A DNA stretch of 64,000 bases, from NCBI RefSeq assembly GCF_047495875.1, contig NC_092497.1, forward strand, positions 61,653,977 to 61,717,976, given 5' to 3'. Made by a program: the position numbers and the translations under genes. Of this stretch, positions 58,581 to 64,000 are shown one piece after another (position 1 is the first letter of the stretch; each line of letters begins with the position of its first letter). Origin of the DNA: Pithys albifrons albifrons (Eukaryota; Chordata; Aves; Passeriformes; Thamnophilidae). A model generated the notes under the pieces. That model made no database searches. It was not told the origin of the DNA and saw only the letters and a list, made by a program, of their open reading frames with translations.

Positions 58581-60059
58581 GTGTGGCTTTACCTGTTGAA
58601 CTGTCTTTATCTCAACACACAGGTTTTCTCACTTTTGCCCTTCCAATTCCCTTCCAATCTCATTTGGAGGGGAGGGAACAAGTGACTGCATGAGGCTGAG
58701 CTGCCAGATGGAGTTCAAGCACAACAATTATCGAAAGACCCATCATCACAGTAATTCTGTTTCTACTATATATTCTAAAAACCCCAAGCCTATCAAAATT
58801 TATTGAAATACATATTTCTTTCAAATCTAAGTTCTGATTACAGTGGTCAGCCAAATATTCATCATCCAATGCAAATTTCCCTCTATCACCCAGCTTCAAT
58901 TTTTTCCTGTTGTTAGTGGAGATATGTGATATCAGATTTTAGCAGCCTAGAACCTAAACCTGATATTGAGGAAGAAATTCATCTGTCAGATGCTTCCACA
59001 GCTTTGCAGTTCAAATTTATGCCTGTTTCTGCTTACTTTCAAATTCACCTCCTTGATCCCAGACAGCTAGTATGGACTTTTGTAAAGTCCCCTCCCTTGT
59101 AATAAATATAATTTGTCATGCTTTCACATCACCTTTCATCATCAATCAATATCATGAGCGATCTTGTATTTACATCTGTTTTAGGTATAAAAAAATTAAG
59201 TAAGGAAAAAGGAGATTACTTACTCTAGGAAAAGCAGAAATAGCTAAATGAAAAGGAGGAGCCCTAATCCAATCTACTGATCCTCATTGTACCCAGGATT
59301 CCTAGGGAATGAGGAAATACGTTAAAGACTATGTGGACAAAGTTTACAGAAGTTCAAAAGGCAAGCAAGCAACTACATGGAGAAAAAAATCCATTGCCCT
59401 TATGTTCTTTCAGTCTGAAGAAATTTTGTTGCGTAAGAAACCTTTTGAGCACAAAGTGTTGCACCCAGAAGGGCATTTCATTCTAAATATGTTTGTTCTT
59501 TCATGCTTCCTGGGAAGTTTTATTGCTTGCTGTCAAAGATCAGGCTTTTTGTTTGAAAGTAGTGTTGCCATTTGCATGCTACCATAAGGTCTTTCATGGG
59601 GATATGTCTTCATCTATTCTCAACATCCAAGGAAGTTTGTGCACTCTCTATTTCTGCCCTGCATAGGCATGACCACGCAGAGATGTAACACCTAGTTGTA
59701 GAATCATTGAAGAAATGACTGTGTATGCCTTTCTAACAAAAAGTATGAGACTGAACTGCTATTAAAAGTTTAAAAGGGTTTTGAAGGCACAACATTAGAA
59801 CATCCTTTCAAATGCTGCCATCTGATGGATTAAGAGTATGAGTCTGTAACATAGGACACATATTCTCTTCAGCACACAGCTGATGTCATGTACTGGAGAC
59901 TCGCACCACATGCTTCCATCAAAAATCTAGCCCTGACCACTCAGTTCCTGTGTCTATCCCAATCAGTAGACACAGGAGTGCTGTTAGGGGGTCTCAAAGC
60001 TTTGTCTGCTGCACGCCGAACCAGCCTCTTACAATGCTTTACTACAAGAATAGGGCAGT
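58581..60059. other. No gene recognised
   Basis: An ORF at 59309-59587 is basic near its start but has no recognisable domain. Confidence 0.45.
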
Positions 60060-61741
60060 CATGTCACAAACAGACAATAGGGCTTTAATGCTTTCTTCAC
60101 CTCTGTCTTCAACACAGTGATGGATCCAGGTGATCTCAATGCCCTGAGCTGGAAGACCATGAATGTGAGAATGGCCAAGTCCAAGCCAATCCTGTAATTG
60201 TGTGGGATCTGCTGCTCCAGCTGAACCTCTACAAATCTATGGGTCCTGATGGGATTCATCCCAAAATCCTCAAAGGGCTGCTTATGTCCTCACAAAAACT
60301 CTCTTGATGATTTTTGAGCAGTCTAGGGAATCCAGAGAGCTCCCATCTGACGGAAACCTGGTGAATGTTGTCCCAGTTTTCAAGAAGGGCAAGAAGAAGG
60401 ACCCTGGAAACTACAGACCTTTCACTCACTTTGGTGCCTGGTAAAGTTATGGAGAAGATTATCCTGGGAAGTGTTGAAAAGCACCTGAAAGACAGCAGTC
60501 ATTCAACACATCTGGAATGGCTTCATGAGAGAAAAGTCCTGCTGATCCAACTTGATTTCCTTTAATGACAAGGTAACCCACCTGGCTGACCAAGGGAAGC
60601 CCGTTGATGCAATCTGTTTGGATTTCAGTAACACTTTTGATACTGTCTCTTACAGGATCCTTCTGGAGAAAATGTCCAGCACACATCTGGATAAACATCA
60701 TGTGGCTATTTTGGCTCACAGGTTGAGCACAGAGGGTAATAGTGAATGGGGTGACATCAGACTGGAGACCTGTCGCTAGTGGGGTTCCACAGGGCTCCAT
60801 CATGGGTCCAGTGCTCTTCAACATCTTCATAAATGATTTGGACACAGGACTAAGGAAGGGATACTGAGCAAGTTTGCAGATGGCACAAAACTGGGAGTAG
60901 CTGGTTCCCTCAGAGGCAGGGAGGCCCTGCACAGAGACCTCACCAATTCAGAGGACTGGGCAATCACCAACAAGATGAATTTCAGCAAGGGGAAGTTCTG
61001 GACTCTGAATGGGGCAACCCTGGATGTACGGATAGACTGGGGAATGAAATGCTGGAGAGCAGTGCTGGGAGAGGGTCCTGGGATCCTGGTGCATGCCAAG
61101 CCAAATATGAGTCAGCAGTGCCCTGGCAGCCAGAAGGGCCAACTGTGTCCTGGGGGGCATCAGGCACAGCAACACCAGCCGAGTGAGGAAGGGGATTGTC
61201 CCGCTCTGCTCTGCACTGGGGTGGCCTCACCTTGAACATTGTGGCAGTTTTGGGCACTGCAATATAAAAAAAAAATTCTAAGCCATCAGAGAGTGTCCAC
61301 AGGAGGGCAATGAAGATGGTGAAGGGCCTGAAGGGAAGCCCTTGTGAGGAGGGGCTGAGAGCACTTGGTATGTTCCACCTGGAGAAGAGGAGGCTGAGGG
61401 GAGATCTCATTGCACTTAAAACTTCCTTGTGAGGAGAAGAGGAAGGGCAGGCACTGATTTCTATCATGACAGTGACAGGATCCAAGGGAATGGCTTGAAG
61501 TTGTGCCAGAGGAGGTTTAGGTTGGATGTTAGGAGAAGGTTCTTTCCCCAGAGGGTGATTGGGCACTGGAACAGGCTCCCCAGGGCAGTGGTCACAGCAC
61601 CAAGCCTGACAGAGCTCAAGAAGTGTTTGGACAATGCTTCTTAACAAGAGTCACACATGGTGTGACTCTTTGCAATGGTCCTCTGCAGAGCTAAGGGTTG
61701 GATTTGATGGTCCTTGTGGGTCCCTTCTGTGATTCTGTGAG
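60060..61741 (+). repeat. Degenerate CR1 LINE, RT region to 3' end
   Basis: Frames broken by indels encode recognisable CR1 ORF2 pieces: KSMGPDGIHPKILK, GKVMEKIILG, LDFSNTFDTVSYRILLEKM and [20 protein letters not shown]. At about 60872-60895 FADGTKLG stands where active CR1 has FADDTKLG, so a catalytic aspartate is lost. The 3' UTR follows and ends in TTCTGTGATTCTGTGA at 61741. It is a dead copy of an autonomous retrotransposon. Confidence 0.92.
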
Positions 61742-64000
61742 TATTCTTGGAGACAGAGATGAAAGTCTTTCCTCTGACATTGCCCAATTGCATAACTGAG
61801 GGGACAATAAACTGCACATGCTAAATATTAGTCTTTCGTAAGATGTGCTTGCATCTGCCACAGCCTACAAAGAGGATCACTGAGGTTACAGAAAGCATGT
61901 GTTGTGGTTTGGGTGTGGTGCTTTTTTCCCACTTTGTGTGTGTTTTGTTTGGGAGTTTTTGTTTTACCTGCCTTTTTTTTCCTATGGCTTGACTCAGTTA
62001 GTCTAATTTTGTGAGAGCAGCTATTGAAGTGCAAGTAATTTTTTTTAACTTTAGGGATAAAGCTATTTTCAGATATTTTCAGAAGGAAAACTTCTGAAAA
62101 ACAAGGTATGGAGTTGCGATGCGAGCTACATATGGGTTTTCTGTCTCCACCTCTCCCTTGCGCCATTTTTATTTTCTTTTTGTCCCTTTTTCTTCCCTCC
62201 TATCAGAGTGACCAGAGCAGTAATGGCACCATAAACGTGGCCAATTACATTTACTGGGTGTAAAGGTGTTTGGCCCAGCTGTGTTCCTGATAAGATGTGA
62301 GTCCATGACAAGGTTACTGGTGTTTTGTCAGGTTTTCCCTCTCAATACATAGAACTGAATTTCACATTTCTCTTGTCCTGTTTTGTTCTGTTCTGTTCTG
62401 TTCATTCAACACAGAACAGTCACAAAAAAGAGGGTGATTTTTCTGAAGGACCTAATAGGTTAAATAATTTTTGTGGGTTTTACTTTGTTGCTCACCATTC
62501 AAATCTATTTTGCTTGGCCATAAATTAATTGTCCCCAAGTCAAAGGAATTTTGCCCTTGACAGTAATTAGTAAGTGATTTCCTTGGACTATTTCATCTTA
62601 TTTTCTCCCTCAGTCATATTGAGGAAGAGGAATTGGAAAACAGCTTGATGAGCACCTTTCAGGAAAATAAGGTTAACCCACCATGGAGCACTTCTACTAG
62701 GAGCCTTGCATTTATTTGTATATATAAGAATATTGACCAATTGAACATCACACCATATTAAGTGTGGGTATAAAACCTGTCATCATCATGTAAAAACATT
62801 GTTTCCTACCACTGAGAATCATTTATATCATATTGTGCTCTGGGGTTTGTTTTGCTTTACAGCTTCAATTTGAAGCATTGTCCATCTAAAACTCATATAT
62901 AGTTGGAAAACATCCTCCTTTAAAAGAAATTGCATGAATATATAGATACCTATATATGATACATATTTTATTCTTTGTGCTCTGACTTCCAGGTGAGCTC
63001 AGGACTGTGCCCAGTTTTGCTGCTCATACCAAGAGATGGCCCACAGCTGAAGGAGCCTGCAAGGGTAGAGCTCATGAGTGACATTAACTAGCACCAGAGC
63101 CTGAATAAACACCTGAGCTACCTCCTGCCCTCCAGTTTCTGGTTTTGGAAGGCATAGTCAAAACTGTGGATAATCAGCTTCAATTCCTACAGCAGTTTGC
63201 TGCTTGTATTTATTTGGGGACTGGGACTTGATCTGAAACACAGGTTAAGCCTTGTCTTTGAGAAAACCTTCTGCACTGTCAAAGTTACATGTTTTACTCT
63301 GAAAGCAGATCTGTTGTGGTTCTGTAAACAATTTTCTCCTTGGAGTCCAGTGTCACCTGCCACTGAAACCTATAGCTTGTGCAGCCTGGTTTTTAAAGCC
63401 TCGATAAAAATAAACACCACAGTGCTCCAAATGCATTTAAAGCTGGCACTTTCCTTAACTGAGTGCCCATATAATAAAATCTGTGCTTTTGTTACTTCTG
63501 GCATCTGGATTTCTTCAGAACCTGACTCTGAAACCACCTGTTACAGATAATTTTAGTATGTTGCATTAAAAAATGTTAAGGAAAATCTAAACATAATAGT
63601 AATTAATTTTAAAATTTTCTCAGTCTCATTCTAGTCAGCTATAGAGACACACCTTCAGGTTTTCTTTTATCTGGTATTTAGGCCTTGGAGTGAATATTTT
63701 TAATGTCATGTTACTAATAATTTGATACATCCCCTAGTTTTGAACAAAAAACTTTAAGACAGCAAGGGAGCACAAAATCAAACAGTATCTTATCATAGTA
63801 AATGGAAGTTTGTGCGTTTACTTAAGTAGTTTCTGATGTCAAGCTCTTAAAGTACCAGCAGAAGAAGTAAATATTACTCATATGTATAATGCCCCAAGGG
63901 TATAAATAACTAGAAATACTTTCTTTCTTGCTATATATGTAAATGGTAAAATTCAGCTGTGAGTTCTGTTCTGCCTGTCTATATACAATTCTTTTTATTT
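61742..64000. other. No gene recognised
   Basis: Contains a (TTCTG)n run at about 62381-62403. A segment near 61897 beginning TGTTGTGGTTTGGG could be an LTR edge but is unsupported. Confidence 0.45.

Noticed and set aside
60982..61647. 221-codon minus-strand ORF
   Set aside because: Antisense to a CR1 3' region; such ORFs recur in every CR1 copy (for example 51953-52540).
61895..62330. Possible LTR starting TGTTGTGGTTTGGG
   Set aside because: No matching end, partner or target duplication; only a short resemblance.

Overview
The window is vertebrate DNA, almost certainly avian: it is littered with fragments of CR1 LINEs showing the avian 3' end, carries avian-type endogenous retroviruses (ERVs), and holds intron-split host genes. 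I see no prokaryotic operons, CRISPR arrays or convincing tRNA/rRNA genes. Most of the sequence is AT-rich, non-coding and unassignable by eye. Left part (1-7.05 kb): small CR1 fragments, then ERV-A, a complete provirus on the minus strand (721-7044). It has two LTRs that differ only by one TA unit, a 5-bp target duplication (AATTA), a tRNA-Lys1,2-type primer site, a gag broken by one frameshift, a single in-frame TAG, an uninterrupted protease-RT-RNase H-integrase frame, and no env. Middle-left (7-33 kb): CR1 pieces, a decayed RhoGAP-like fragment near 15 kb, and an apparently intact four-exon RFESD gene (Rieske iron-sulfur protein, minus strand, 23.6-25.1 kb). A possible short exon on the opposite strand lies at 26.8 kb. 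Two decayed exons of ARSK (sulfatase, minus strand) lie at 31.2-32.7 kb. Middle-right (34.5-54.3 kb): a pair of inverted duplicated arms (34.5-35.7 and 52.8-54.3 kb) encloses a solo LTR (37.3-38.0 kb), a broken five-exon 5' portion of TTC37/SKIC3 (39.2-42.8 kb, plus strand) and ERV-B (44.0-51.4 kb, plus strand). ERV-B belongs to the same pol family as ERV-A but has unrelated LTRs. Its gag contains 18 copies of a 57-bp repeat, and its right-hand LTR is in inverted orientation. Right end (54.3-64 kb): an old LTR fragment and a 1.7-kb degenerate CR1 with recognisable reverse transcriptase segments. The order and strands RFESD(-), ARSK(-), TTC37(+) match, mirrored, the order I recall for human 5q15, whose avian counterpart is Z-linked. 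An intact RFESD next to decayed ARSK and TTC37, with several ERV insertions, would fit a W-chromosome gametolog, but that is inference. The observations most worth checking are the stem-loop after the gag TAG conserved in both ERVs, the inverted LTR of ERV-B, the inverted duplication with uneven identity, the gag minisatellite, and the candidate membrane-anchor first exon of RFESD.
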